A stretch of DNA of 64,000 nucleotides from an uncultured Clostridia bacterium (lineage in GTDB: Bacteria > Bacillota > Clostridia > Christensenellales > UBA3700): the NCBI GenBank assembly GCA_937880755.1, contig CALGRX010000021.1:1-64000 (forward strand), written 5' to 3'. Of the stretch, positions 50,882 to 59,793 are shown one piece after another. A program made the position numbers and the translations under genes. The first letter of the stretch is position 1. Every line of letters begins with the position of its first letter. The notes below the pieces were generated by a model that was given only the letters and a program-made list of their open reading frames with translations, made no database searches and had not been told where the DNA came from.

Positions 50882-51561
50882 GAATTAGGCGATTGTTGGA
50901 AGAAAAGGCTGAGGAAGAATATCGTATTTTTTCTGCTAGACTTACGCCGACGGGCTACGAGATTTTGGGAGTAAGGATGCCGTGGCAGAAGAGCATTGCC
51001 AAAGAAGTTGTCAAACGCGAAAGTCGTGAGTTGTCGGATTATCTAGACAATGCAAACCCTACTAGCTTTGAAGAACTCAACGTGTACGGCTTGTCGGTGG
51101 CGTACGCTCGCCTCAACTACCAAGAAAAGATGAAATATATGGATAGATACTTCGGGCTCATTGACAATTGGGCAAGCTGTGACAGTATGGTGTGCGCGTG
51201 TAAGTTCGTAGGCAAAAAAGCCGATACGTATCGAGTTTTTGTGTCGCGACTTGCATTTGATGACAGTCCGTTCGTCGCTCGTGCGGGCATAGTTATGATG
51301 ATGACCTACTACCTTGACAACGAGTACATAGACGAGGTGCTGAGAGAGATAACAAGGATTGACGCCAAGCACTATTACGTTTCTATGGCGATAGCTTGGC
51401 TCGTGGCTACGGCGCTTGCCAAAAATTGGGATAAGACGATATCTCTCTTGGAGAACAGACTGCTCGACAAGGACACTCACAATAGAGCTGTTGCCAAAGC
51501 AAGAGAGTCGTATCGCATAGAGCCGTGGCAAAAAGAATATCTCAAAGGATTGAAAGTATGA
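50863..51561 (+). CDS. AlkD-like DNA alkylation repair protein
   Basis: 232 aa, all-helical HEAT-like repeat DNA glycosylase that removes alkylated purines. LGVRMPWQKSIAKEVVKR and YFGLIDNWASCDSMVCACKFV carry the residues around the catalytic Asp and Trp of AlkD. The start overlaps the flavodiiron gene. Pairing with an oxygen-detoxifying enzyme and a second glycosylase suggests a small stress operon. Confidence 0.85.
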   Translation: MRELEVRIRRLLEEKAEEEYRIFSARLTPTGYEILGVRMPWQKSIAKEVVKRESRELSDYLDNANPTSFEELNVYGLSVAYARLNYQEKMKYMDRYFGLIDNWASCDSMVCACKFVGKKADTYRVFVSRLAFDDSPFVARAGIVMMMTYYLDNEYIDEVLREITRIDAKHYYVSMAIAWLVATALAKNWDKTISLLENRLLDKDTHNRAVAKARESYRIEPWQKEYLKGLKV

Positions 51562-52085
51562 AGGTGCAAACAAGAATAGTGACGCACCCGTTTGAACCAA
51601 TAATTGACGCCAATAGCAAGGTTTTGATATTGGGCAGCGTGCCGTCGGTCAAGTCGGTGGAACAAGGTTTTTATTATATGAACCCACGCAATAGGTTTTG
51701 GCAAGTGCTGTCGGCAATCGTTTTGCAAGACTTGACGATCATGGATAACGAGGACAAGAGCAAGGCTCTACTTGACGCGGGCATAGCTCTATACGACAGC
51801 GTATATCAATGCGAGATTGAGGGGAGCAAGGATAGTAGCGTCAAGGTGGTCGTTGCCACCGACATATCCAAATTGACAAATGATTGCCAAATAAATAAGG
51901 TGCTTTGCAACGGGCGTTTGAGCTACGACACGGCAAAAAAATACAATCCCGATTGGGAAGATAGGCTCGTCTTGATGCCTTCCACGAGCCCTGCCAACGC
52001 TGCCAAAAGTTTGCAGTCTTTGATAGAAATATGGGTAAAAGAAATAGAGAGTGCAATGGCGAAAAGCAAGGGAGACAAGGCGTAG
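51558..52085 (+). CDS. DNA glycosylase of the uracil-DNA glycosylase superfamily (deoxyinosine/mismatch type)
   Basis: 175 aa. KVLILGSVPSVKS and GFYYMNPRNRFW form the active-site loops and LMPSTSPANAA the C-terminal helix-loop of the group often called DNA-deoxyinosine glycosylase. Start ATG 51558 overlaps the AlkD-like stop (ATGA), so the three genes form one operon. Exact lesion specificity is unknown. The classical Ung is encoded separately at 59794. Confidence 0.82.
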   Translation: MKVQTRIVTHPFEPIIDANSKVLILGSVPSVKSVEQGFYYMNPRNRFWQVLSAIVLQDLTIMDNEDKSKALLDAGIALYDSVYQCEIEGSKDSSVKVVVATDISKLTNDCQINKVLCNGRLSYDTAKKYNPDWEDRLVLMPSTSPANAAKSLQSLIEIWVKEIESAMAKSKGDKA

Positions 52086-52230
52086 TCGTCCATAGTCTAA
52101 TAATGACGTGATAATAGAATTGCTTGTAGATAAATAAAATTTATAATTATTAAACAAATTTGCGTCAAAATAATAGCCAAAAAATAAAAAAAGTGATATG
52201 CTATACATAAATGTGTGGGGGGGTTGACAA

Positions 52231-53562
52231 ATGGAAGCATTGATTAACTTTATCAAAGAAAATCTTATCGTATGTTGCGTCGTAGTTGCCGCTATAGTAC
52301 TTCTCATCATCGTACTCGTGGCAATTAGAGCAAGCAAAAAAAAGGCAAAGAAAGTTGGCGACAAGCAAGTAGCCGAAACCGCTGAGGTACATACCGAAGA
52401 GAAGAGCGAAGCTCAAGCAAAGCCTCAAGTTGTGGAAGAAGCAAAGGCTGAAGAAGTCGTAGAGCCACAAGCTGTGGAAGAGGTTGAAACTGAAGAAGCC
52501 GTAGAGCCACAAGCTGTGGAAGAGGTAATTACCGAAGAAACGAAAGAAGAGCCTGTAGAAGAGGCTGCAACAGAGGCAGAAGAAGTAACCGTGGAAGAGA
52601 CGGTCGAAGAGCCAAAGGAAGAGGCCGTAGGAGAGACCGCAACCGAAGAAGTGGCCGAAGAAGCAACTGCAGAGGTTGAAGAAGTGGTAGAAGAGCCAAA
52701 GGCAGAAGAAGTCGTTGCCCAAGAGCCTAAGGTAGAAAAAGTAGTAGAAGAAAAACCTGCTAAGCAAGCAAAGAAGGAAGTTGCCGCAACTGAAGAAAAA
52801 CCTGCTAAAAAACCTGCAACAAAGCGCGGTGCAGTAGGTAAGTGGCAAGTATATCAAAAGAGCGACGACGAGTTCGTAGCTTACTTGCACGCTAACAACG
52901 GTACCGTATTGCTCACTAGCGAAACCTATTCTTCCGCTAAAGGTGTAATGAGCGGTATCGAAACTATCAAGAAAAACGTAGACCTCGGCAAGTTCGAAGT
53001 TCACTGCGACAAGAAGGGTAATTACTATTACAAGCTTAAGAGCGGTGCTAACAGACTCTTGTGCGTAGGCGAAGTTTATAGTTCTAAGACGAGCTGCGAA
53101 AACTCTATCGAGTCTGTCAAGAAATTTGCTCAAAATGCAATTTTGATGGAAGACGTAATCGAGGACAAGACGGTCATCAAGTACGAGCCTACCGGCGAGG
53201 TTGCCGTAGCTAAGAAGGGCTATACCGGCAAGTGGACTATAGAAGAAGTGGACGATATGTATCTTGCCAACTTGTGGGCTTCCAACGGCGAGTTGTTGCT
53301 CGTGACCGAGTCTTACAGCACCGAGGCGGCAGCTAAGTCGGCTATGGAAAATATCAAGAAAAACGCCTTGGCTAACAACTTTATCATCGATAGAGACAAG
53401 ACGGGAAGATATTATTACAAACTTAGAAATACTCAAAAATCTATTCTTTGCGTGGGTGAAACCTACGACACGTTCGACCGTTGCGTAAGCGCAATCGAGT
53501 CTGTAAAGAAGTTCTGCAACAGCGCAAAATTGGTAGAAAAAGCAGAAGACGACAAAGAGTAA
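52231..53562 (+). CDS. Membrane-anchored acidic protein with DUF1508 (YegP) domains
   Basis: 443 aa. A membrane helix (12-33), then about 170 residues of Glu/Ala/Val-rich repeats (VVEPQAVEEVETEEAVEPQ), then two DUF1508 pairs (about 208-305 and 326-430): GKWQVYQKSDDEFVAYLHANNGTVLLTSETYSS and GKWTIEEVDDMYLANLWASNGELLLVTESYS. DUF1508 is of unknown function and usually stands alone. Likely cytoplasmic domains tethered to the membrane by a flexible acidic spacer. A GGGGGGG run lies upstream but is not an ideal ribosome site. Confidence 0.82.
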   Translation: MEALINFIKENLIVCCVVVAAIVLLIIVLVAIRASKKKAKKVGDKQVAETAEVHTEEKSEAQAKPQVVEEAKAEEVVEPQAVEEVETEEAVEPQAVEEVITEETKEEPVEEAATEAEEVTVEETVEEPKEEAVGETATEEVAEEATAEVEEVVEEPKAEEVVAQEPKVEKVVEEKPAKQAKKEVAATEEKPAKKPATKRGAVGKWQVYQKSDDEFVAYLHANNGTVLLTSETYSSAKGVMSGIETIKKNVDLGKFEVHCDKKGNYYYKLKSGANRLLCVGEVYSSKTSCENSIESVKKFAQNAILMEDVIEDKTVIKYEPTGEVAVAKKGYTGKWTIEEVDDMYLANLWASNGELLLVTESYSTEAAAKSAMENIKKNALANNFIIDRDKTGRYYYKLRNTQKSILCVGETYDTFDRCVSAIESVKKFCNSAKLVEKAEDDKE

Positions 53563-53578
53563 ATTCAATACGACGAAC

Positions 53579-53609
53579 ATAGCGACGCATAAGGCGTCGC
53601 TATTTTTTT
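53579..53609 (+). terminator. Terminator of the DUF1508 gene
   Basis: 10-bp stem ATAGCGACGC/GCGTCGCTAT, loop ATAAG, then T7. The following 240 bp (to 53848) holds no gene that I can support. Confidence 0.9.
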
Positions 53610-53848
53610 GTCCATATTCAATTTAGCTAGTAACCGTGCAATATCGTAGGCGTGCGTTGGCTATTGTACGTCTAACGCGAGTCGACAGTGAGCAACGTTC
53701 TACTAAGCCGTATAAAAGACGAAAGAGCGCCATTATTTTGCAAGTAAAATAGGGCGTCGGAAGCTATTTCCAAAATTTGTGTGTTGCGGTAGCGGGGCGC
53801 GATAGGGTAAAATCATCTTGACTATACTGCAAACGCAAAGGAGGAAAG

Positions 53849-54685
53849 ATGAAAAGAGTATTGGCAATAGGGATAACTTTGATATACATATTGGTGGCTA
53901 CCTTAGGGTGCGCAACGGCGGTGGGCGACGTTGATAGAGAGGACGTATTGTTGCCGGGCGACGAGCCTCCCGTGGAGGATAACTTACCGACGACGGACGA
54001 TTCTAACGAGGAACAAGAGGAGCAAAGCCCCGAAGAACAACCCGCTCCAACGCCTAAGTACGACGTTATGGTCATGTCCAACGTCAACAATCTTAACGTT
54101 AGGTCGGGCAAGGGTAGCGGATATTCCGCTCTCGGCAGTATCAACGCCAAGGATATGCTCGCTTACGTATCAACCGAAGGCGGTTGGTACAAGGTGAGAT
54201 ACAAGAGGGGATACGGTTACGTTTCGGCTTCTTACACCCAAATAAAACATATGCTAATGAGCGACAACCAAGCCGTCGAGGACGTATTATACGTCGCCAA
54301 AGGTCTTATGGGCTATCCTTACGTGTGGGGTGCAGAGAGGTATCATTGGGGTAACGGGATACTCAATCGCAATTTTGTTCAAGGTCAGTTTGACTGCTCG
54401 TCTTTGGTTCAATACGTCTTTTGCATAGGGGCGGGAGTGGTGCTCGACGTCAACACTAGGACGCAAGTCTATCAAGGGCGTACGGTGTCCGAGTTGACAA
54501 GAGGCGACGTGATGTTTTTTACCAACGCCGACAGGGTTGGACTGAACGGATTGGATAGAGTGGGACACGTGGCGATTTATCTAGGTGACAACTATATTTT
54601 GCATACCGCCAGCGACTACGCCGTCATCGAACCGATAAGTTCGCTGAGATGGTCGTATTTTATCGTTGGTAAAAGAATGATATAG
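53849..54685 (+). CDS. NlpC/P60 lipoprotein with SH3 domain
   Basis: 278 aa. Lipobox ATLGC (Cys21), acidic Pro-rich linker (30-68), bacterial SH3 domain (about 72-130, NVNNLNVRSGKGSGYSALG) and NlpC/P60 cysteine peptidase: catalytic Cys in QFDCSSLVQYVF, His in VGHVAIYLGDNYILHTAS. It would cut peptidoglycan stem peptides at the cell surface. Ribosome site AAAGGAGG. GNGILNRNFVQG is an insertion before the catalytic Cys. Confidence 0.9.
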   Translation: MKRVLAIGITLIYILVATLGCATAVGDVDREDVLLPGDEPPVEDNLPTTDDSNEEQEEQSPEEQPAPTPKYDVMVMSNVNNLNVRSGKGSGYSALGSINAKDMLAYVSTEGGWYKVRYKRGYGYVSASYTQIKHMLMSDNQAVEDVLYVAKGLMGYPYVWGAERYHWGNGILNRNFVQGQFDCSSLVQYVFCIGAGVVLDVNTRTQVYQGRTVSELTRGDVMFFTNADRVGLNGLDRVGHVAIYLGDNYILHTASDYAVIEPISSLRWSYFIVGKRMI

Positions 54686-54714
54686 TTGTCAGTTAGGCAA
54701 ATAAATTGTATAAT
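54686..54714 (+). promoter_or_regulatory. Sigma-A-type promoter of thiN, leaderless arrangement
   Basis: TTGTCA (54686-54691) right after the NlpC stop, 17 bp, TATAAT (54709-54714). ATG 54721 starts 6 nt later. A TTG in frame at 54706 overlaps the -10 and cannot be the start. Confidence 0.7.
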
Positions 54715-54720
54715 AAAAAT

Positions 54721-55317
54721 ATGAAATGTATTTGCATAGGGGCAGGGGATAAGCCTAATAAGAATATTGTCAAAGAGTCGGGTGATTTGCTCGTAGCCGT
54801 GGACGGCGGTTGGAACTATATCGACGAGAATATCGTCGATATGGTAGTGGGCGACTTCGACTCTTTGGGCTACGAGCCCGATAGCGATAAGGTAGTCAAG
54901 CTTGAAGTCCGCAAGGATTATACCGACATGTGGGTGGCGTGCCAAAAGGGTTACGAGTTGGGATATAGAGAGTTTTGGCTATACGGGGCTACGGGCGGAC
55001 GGTTTGACCACACCCTTGCCAATATTCAGCTGGCAACCAACCTTGCAAAAAAGGGATGCGAGGTCGCCGTCAAGGACAACTCTTTTGACCTTTTCGTCAC
55101 TAGAACTCAAGTTGTGCTTGACGATATGGCGGGCAGAGGGGTGTCGGTGTTTGCCGTGGATAACGCGGTAGTCGATTTGATTGGATTGGACTATTCGGCA
55201 CAGAATTTGACGATAAACAACGACTTTCCTATTGGCGTCAGCAACCGCGTCGTGCAAGAGCGCGCCGTCGTCAAAATTAGACGCGGGGTGGCGATAATTG
55301 TGGTCGATTTTGCGTAA
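54721..55317 (+). CDS. thiN: Thiamine pyrophosphokinase
   Basis: It transfers pyrophosphate from ATP to thiamine. 198 aa with the family motifs VAVDGGWNYI, VVGDFDSLG, DYTDMWVACQKG and YGATGGRFDHTLANIQL. The C-terminal beta domain closes with FPIGVSNRVV. The start at ATG 54721 gives the normal length. No Shine-Dalgarno. No TPP riboswitch was recognised upstream. Confidence 0.92.
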   Translation: MKCICIGAGDKPNKNIVKESGDLLVAVDGGWNYIDENIVDMVVGDFDSLGYEPDSDKVVKLEVRKDYTDMWVACQKGYELGYREFWLYGATGGRFDHTLANIQLATNLAKKGCEVAVKDNSFDLFVTRTQVVLDDMAGRGVSVFAVDNAVVDLIGLDYSAQNLTINNDFPIGVSNRVVQERAVVKIRRGVAIIVVDFA

Positions 55318-55353
55318 AATTTGAGATATGGTTTGACTTTTCTTAAAAAACCA

Positions 55354-55382
55354 TTTACAAATACGGCTTTTTGTATTATAAT
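55354..55382 (+). promoter_or_regulatory. Promoter of the 824-aa membrane protein gene
   Basis: TTTACA (55354-55359), 17 bp, TATAAT (55377-55382). The leader contains GGGGG before ATG 55427. Confidence 0.5.
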
Positions 55383-55426
55383 TTTTTTACTATAAACTTT
55401 TTGTAACAAATCAATGGGGGTTATTT

Positions 55427-57901
55427 ATGGAGGAGGAAAAAATCGACTTGACCGCGACTACGGCAGACGAGGTTAAGCCTACCGACGACGATTCCGCTCA
55501 CAAGCCAAAAAAGAAAGAAACCAAAATTGATTATTTTAGCGCAACCGTCAACCAATACGGCGTGACGGGTGCGTTTGCCATTATCGGATTTATTTTGGCG
55601 ACTTTCTTTACTATACAAGAAACGGACTTGATTGAGGTCTATACGGGATTATTTAAGTCGCTAACGTCGGGCGCGCCTATTGCCGAACTGTTCCAAGCCA
55701 ACATGCAGTATATTATCGTGCTGGGCGTGGCTGTTTTGGGCGTATTGGTATTCGTCATATCTTCGCTGATTTCACTATTCTCGGCTAAGAAGATAGGTTA
55801 CATAGACGAGGCTATTTTCGTAGGAATTTTTACGGCTATAGGAATGTTGGCGCTTGCCATATACGACGATCTAAAGACCGATAAAATCGTCATTCCCGCT
55901 CTCGTAGCAATAACTATATTCGTAGCGTTGATGGTAGTTTTGCTCGTCATAAGGACTGCGGTATATACGCCTAACATGACCAAGAGAGAAATCAAGGAGA
56001 TGAATCTCCAAAAGATTAAGCCTAAGCAATATCTAAAAGCTTATTTCAAGAAGTTCAATCCTGTTGTCGGCATTTCGATATCCGCCATCATGGTAGGATG
56101 CGTGCTTGCTATTATGTTTACCGGCAACGCGACGGCAATGTTTGAAAATCAAGACAACGTCATTACTTTTGCCGCTTGTGGCGGAGTAGGAGCGCTGTTT
56201 TTTGTTGTTGGACTAATAACAAGACTTATCAAAAAAAGAACTAACACTATCGATCTTGCCAACTTCATCATCGGCGCAACGAGTTTGGTGATGATTGCCA
56301 TTGGTTTGCTCCACGCTTTCGCGGGCGGCGTTTTCAATTTAGAGGCGGGCAAATTGGAGATAATGGCGGGAGCAATAGGCTTTGGCGTATTTTGCTTGAG
56401 TGCGATATTGCTTAGTTGCAATACTTCTATGCCAGCCGACAAACGTCACGAGGACTACATAGAGTTGCTTGCCGACAATATTGACGAAAGCGTCGTCGCA
56501 CCCGTAGAGGACGAAGAAAGTCAACAAGAGGAGCAAGAGGAACAAGTCGAAGAAGCCGTCGAGCAACAAGAGGAAGAGCCGATACAAGAAGAAGCGATAG
56601 AAGAAGTAGAAGAGGAACGACCTCCGCTAGAAGAGGAACAACCGATTGTAGAGGAAGAACCTAAAGAAGAACCTATCCAAGAGGAAGAACAACCGCAAGA
56701 GGTTGCGGCAGAGGAAGCTCCGGTCGAAGAGCAACAAGAAAATATCGAAGACGAGGAAGAAGAAGTGAAGAGAGAAGAAATCGAACAATTGTATAGCAGA
56801 ATAGACGCGCTCGAGAGTTCGCTTAGAGCGTTGGGCGGAGGAAATCTCGAGCCAAGAGTAGAAAAGCTGGAAGAAAACGGCAACACCCTCTCCGATATCA
56901 ATATCAGAGTGGATAATATCGAGAAGAACGTTCAAAGAATTTTGGATATGCTCTTAGCAGGCGCAGTCGCAACGACTATCGCTCCTATAGCCGAGCAACC
57001 TATCGAGGAAGAAGAACAAGAGGAACAACAAGAGCTCGTTGCTCCAGAGCCTCGCCACACTATAGCTTCTAGCAATTGGCAAGAAGAAGTCGAGGACAGT
57101 GCAAGAGTTAAGCCTAAGCTCAGCTTTGAGATGAAGCTTAGACTTGCCGACGACAATATCAAGAGCTTCTATAGCGAACTCAAAAACGAACTACTCTCTT
57201 ACGGTATCAAAAATCGTATATCGAGATTTAGAGAAAACTTCAACAAGGGTCGCAACCAAATCGCAAGATTTGCTATCAACGGCAAGACCTTGGTGCTCTA
57301 TCTCGCAATAGACCCTGCGTCTTTGGACGAGAGCTATTATCACCACAAAGATTGCTCCGACAAGAAGGGCGCGGTAGACGTGCCTACTATGCTCAAAATA
57401 CGTTCTAAAGTTGCTGTCAAGAAGGCCAAGGCGCTTATCGAGATGATTTGCGAAGGATTGGTCATCAAAAAGAAAAAGGGCTACGAGCCTGAGAATTTTG
57501 CCGACGAATTTAGCCTCGACGGATATACTACCGTAGAGTGCAAAGGTCTCGACTACCTCGTAGTGGGCGACCTCGACCTCGGTCAAGCAATGCAACTGCC
57601 GGATAGTCTTGCATCTCAACTTATCGAAGTCGTAGAGGGCGATGAAGCAATACTCAAGCCTGTCCCTGCCACCATATCCGTGGACGACATATTAGCCAAC
57701 TTCGAAGAGGGCTCGGTAGTAGATATAGAGAGCGTAATAAGCAAAAAAATGTGCCCTGCCGATTGCAATTATCTATCGGTGGTAGAAGGTCAGAGACTCA
57801 ACAAGAAGTATAGAGTATTTGCCAACGAGTACAACCCTGACGCAGTCAAGATGATTTGCCTTGCTGGTGGCGAAGCATTCTTGATAGTAGATCCGCAATA
57901 A
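55427..57901 (+). CDS. Large membrane protein with acidic spacer and unknown C-terminal domains
   Basis: 824 aa. Residues 1-40 are charged; about 45-335 contain eight membrane segments; 345-460 form a Glu/Gln-rich acidic tract (EEEQPIVEEEPKEEPIQEE); 465-520 a coiled coil (IEQLYSRIDALESSLRAL, then VEKLEENG). From 580 on follows a soluble domain (SFEMKLRLADDNIKSFYSEL, KTLVLYLAIDPASL, MLKIRSKVAVKKAKALIEMI) and a last short one (KKMCPADCNYLSVVEGQRLNKKYRVF). I do not recognise a function. Membrane plus acidic spacer plus soluble end parallels the DUF1508 protein at 52231. Confidence 0.75.
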   Translation: MEEEKIDLTATTADEVKPTDDDSAHKPKKKETKIDYFSATVNQYGVTGAFAIIGFILATFFTIQETDLIEVYTGLFKSLTSGAPIAELFQANMQYIIVLGVAVLGVLVFVISSLISLFSAKKIGYIDEAIFVGIFTAIGMLALAIYDDLKTDKIVIPALVAITIFVALMVVLLVIRTAVYTPNMTKREIKEMNLQKIKPKQYLKAYFKKFNPVVGISISAIMVGCVLAIMFTGNATAMFENQDNVITFAACGGVGALFFVVGLITRLIKKRTNTIDLANFIIGATSLVMIAIGLLHAFAGGVFNLEAGKLEIMAGAIGFGVFCLSAILLSCNTSMPADKRHEDYIELLADNIDESVVAPVEDEESQQEEQEEQVEEAVEQQEEEPIQEEAIEEVEEERPPLEEEQPIVEEEPKEEPIQEEEQPQEVAAEEAPVEEQQENIEDEEEEVKREEIEQLYSRIDALESSLRALGGGNLEPRVEKLEENGNTLSDINIRVDNIEKNVQRILDMLLAGAVATTIAPIAEQPIEEEEQEEQQELVAPEPRHTIASSNWQEEVEDSARVKPKLSFEMKLRLADDNIKSFYSELKNELLSYGIKNRISRFRENFNKGRNQIARFAINGKTLVLYLAIDPASLDESYYHHKDCSDKKGAVDVPTMLKIRSKVAVKKAKALIEMICEGLVIKKKKGYEPENFADEFSLDGYTTVECKGLDYLVVGDLDLGQAMQLPDSLASQLIEVVEGDEAILKPVPATISVDDILANFEEGSVVDIESVISKKMCPADCNYLSVVEGQRLNKKYRVFANEYNPDAVKMICLAGGEAFLIVDPQ

Positions 57902-57912
57902 TCTCGTTTGTC

Positions 57913-58842
57913 AAGACTTGTAGTAAAAAAAATGCTTTGGTTGTCGTAGTTATACTATTGACGGTTAGCGTATTGTCGCTTACGGGTTGCCAAAAAAATC
58001 GATATGGAAAAATTTGACCTTGTATGGCAAGACGATTATTTGGGAGACGAGTTGGATGAGAGTAAGTGGCATTATGATTACGCTCAACCAAGCGACGGAA
58101 GCAACGGTGTACTTCGCAAAGGGGGTTATTGGGTAAACGACGCCGTCGAAGTGAGCGACGGCAACTTGATAATTACAACGGATTGGCGCGAAGACGGGGT
58201 CTTCGGTGCGGGCCGGTATAGCGGCGCGGTATCGACGGAGACTACCGACTATTATCAAGGTAGTTTTTTACAAAGATACGGATACTTCGAGATAAGATGC
58301 AAGGTCCATGCAATTTATGGTTCGTGGTCGGCTTTTTGGAGATGCCCGTGGATAATTTTGCTTTGGGTTATCAGAGTCCCGATTATCACGATACCGCGGT
58401 GGATGGTGTGGAGATAGATATATTCGAGTCGCCTTTTTATTATGATTTGACGGCACGCTATACCGTCAATCCCGCCGTGCAATACGATGGTTATCGCGAG
58501 CATTTGAAGTCTGCTCCGAAGATGGGATTCAACGTGCCTAATCTATACGGAGAATTCCATGCTTACGGGCTGGAATGGACGGAAAAATACTACAAATTTT
58601 ACGTTGACGACGTTGGTACTTGGACGGTGAACGACGATAAGTATAAGAACAAGCAAGGGCAAACAATCTATCAAAATATCGTTTCGCAAGTGGCAGAATA
58701 TATTATTTTATCCAACGAAGCGGTTAGTCCCGACGAAGAGGGAGGAATCAAGGGTTGGTGCGAAGATCCTTCGCAAAGCGACAAGAGTAAAAAATACGAT
58801 TTTGTTGTCGATTACGTCAAAGTGTATCAACACAGACAATAG
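57913..58842 (+). pseudogene. Decayed GH16 family glycoside hydrolase lipoprotein
   Basis: Three frames together give a full enzyme. 57913-57990 encodes a lipoprotein signal ending LSLTGC but lacks a start codon. The A7 run at 57992-57998 has one A too many; with six it joins to KFDLVWQDDYLGDELDESKW, the GH16 N-terminus. A 1-nt loss near 58340 splits GYFEIRCKVHAIYGSWSAFW from MPVDNFALGYQ. The catalytic motif EIDIFE (58408-58430) and the end VVDYVKVYQHR are intact. It would have cut beta-glucans such as laminarin or lichenan. No promoter was found before it. Confidence 0.8.
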
Positions 58843-58856
58843 ACTAAACAAATTGA

Positions 58857-58883
58857 GCGGACGATTATTCGTCCGCATTTTTT
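58857..58883. terminator. Terminator between GH16 remnant and hisJ-like gene
   Basis: Stem GCGGACG/CGTCCGC, loop ATTATT, then ATTTTTT on the plus strand. Confidence 0.78.
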
Positions 58884-58925
58884 GATTATTTCAAAGATAC
58901 GCCATAAGTAATACTTTGGGAATTA

Positions 58926-59720
58926 TTAAATTTTGTGGGCAATAGGCTCGTGCGATAAATATTTGAAGATATATTTGTATCCGAGAGCTTTTAGACGTTC
59001 CATGGTTTCGTCGTACTTGTCGGCAAGTCGGATTGGTTGGTGCGCATCGGAGCCGAAAGTAAGCAATTCTCCGCCCATCTCGCGGTATCTCGTCAAAATT
59101 TCGATAGTAGGCAGACACCTAATAGGTAAATTTTTGGTGTGAGTATTGACTTCGAGTGCCACGCCTTTGTCTATGATTGTGCGAAGAATATGGTCGAGCT
59201 TGTCGCCAAACCTATCGTATTTCATAATCGGGTCGGCGTAAGGTGCTCTGCGCATTATATATCCCAGATGTCCTATGCTGTCGAAGTGGTAGGGAGCGCC
59301 AAGCGAGTCAATCACGCTGTTCAAATAGTCGTCGTAACACTTTTGCATAGGCAAATTATCGTAATAGCCCTCGGCGTAGCAGTCCTTGCCGTCTATCATA
59401 TGTACGGAATTGATAGTCATATCGAACTTGTAAGGCGCAAGATTGCGGGCGTAATCGTCCTGCGCGTCCTTTGCCCAACCGCATTCTATGCCTATTGCGA
59501 GTTGGATTTTGTCCTCGTATTGTTTTTTGAGAGCGCTCAATTCTTCAAAATGTCGTGGCAAATCTATCTGCGGAACTTGAGGAAAGCCAAGCATATCGAG
59601 GTCGTAGTGGTCTGTAAGCGCGATGTATTGCAATCCTTTGACTATTGCCCCCTCTATCATATCGCGAGCGGGAGCTTGACTGTCTTGAGAGTGATAACAA
59701 TGTGTATGAGTATCTATCAT
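58926..59720 (-). CDS. PHP-type histidinol-phosphatase (HisJ-like)
   Basis: 264 aa. The N-terminal MIDTHTHCYHSQDS, ALTDHYDLDM, GIECGW, SVHMIDG, HLGYIMR and the C-terminal FGSDAHQP supply the metal ligands of a PHP phosphatase and match the HisK/HisJ group that dephosphorylates histidinol phosphate. No other his genes are in the window, so another phosphate ester is possible. The ATG at 59720 lies 6 nt after a -10 and has no ribosome site. Divergent from ung. Confidence 0.83.
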   Translation of the reverse strand: MIDTHTHCYHSQDSQAPARDMIEGAIVKGLQYIALTDHYDLDMLGFPQVPQIDLPRHFEELSALKKQYEDKIQLAIGIECGWAKDAQDDYARNLAPYKFDMTINSVHMIDGKDCYAEGYYDNLPMQKCYDDYLNSVIDSLGAPYHFDSIGHLGYIMRRAPYADPIMKYDRFGDKLDHILRTIIDKGVALEVNTHTKNLPIRCLPTIEILTRYREMGGELLTFGSDAHQPIRLADKYDETMERLKALGYKYIFKYLSHEPIAHKI

Positions 59721-59726
59721 AATATC

Positions 59727-59755
59727 ATTGTAAATCAAAGCTATTGCAAAGTCAA
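59727..59755 (-). promoter_or_regulatory. Promoter of the hisJ-like gene, leaderless arrangement
   Basis: On the minus strand TTGACT (59755-59750), 17 bp, TACAAT (59732-59727), then 6 nt to ATG 59720. Only 3 bp separate its -35 from that of ung. Confidence 0.72.
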
Positions 59756-59758
59756 CCG

Positions 59759-59787
59759 TTGACAAAAACGCACGTCCGCAATATAAT
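59759..59787 (+). promoter_or_regulatory. Consensus promoter of ung, leaderless arrangement
   Basis: TTGACA (59759-59764), 17 bp, TATAAT (59782-59787): both hexamers perfect. ATG 59794 follows after 6 nt. Confidence 0.85.
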
Positions 59788-59793
59788 GTTGCT

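Noticed and set aside
51222..51233. Fourth copy of the TCGATACGTGTCGA motif inside the AlkD-like gene
   Set aside because: CGATACGTATCG there is in coding sequence and differs at the centre; most likely chance.
52201..53580. 459-codon open frame on the minus strand covering the whole DUF1508 gene
   Set aside because: It is the antisense of a Glu-rich repetitive gene, whose GAA/GAG codons read as TTC/CTC and leave few stops. The product is Phe/Cys/Leu-rich with no domain, while the plus strand encodes clear DUF1508 repeats.
54662..54720. TPP riboswitch before thiamine pyrophosphokinase
   Set aside because: Only 35 nt lie between the genes, with no space for the aptamer.
54706..55317. Longer thiN from TTG 54706
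   Set aside because: The TTG and following codons are the -10 hexamer and its flank; the family N-terminus starts at ATG 54721.
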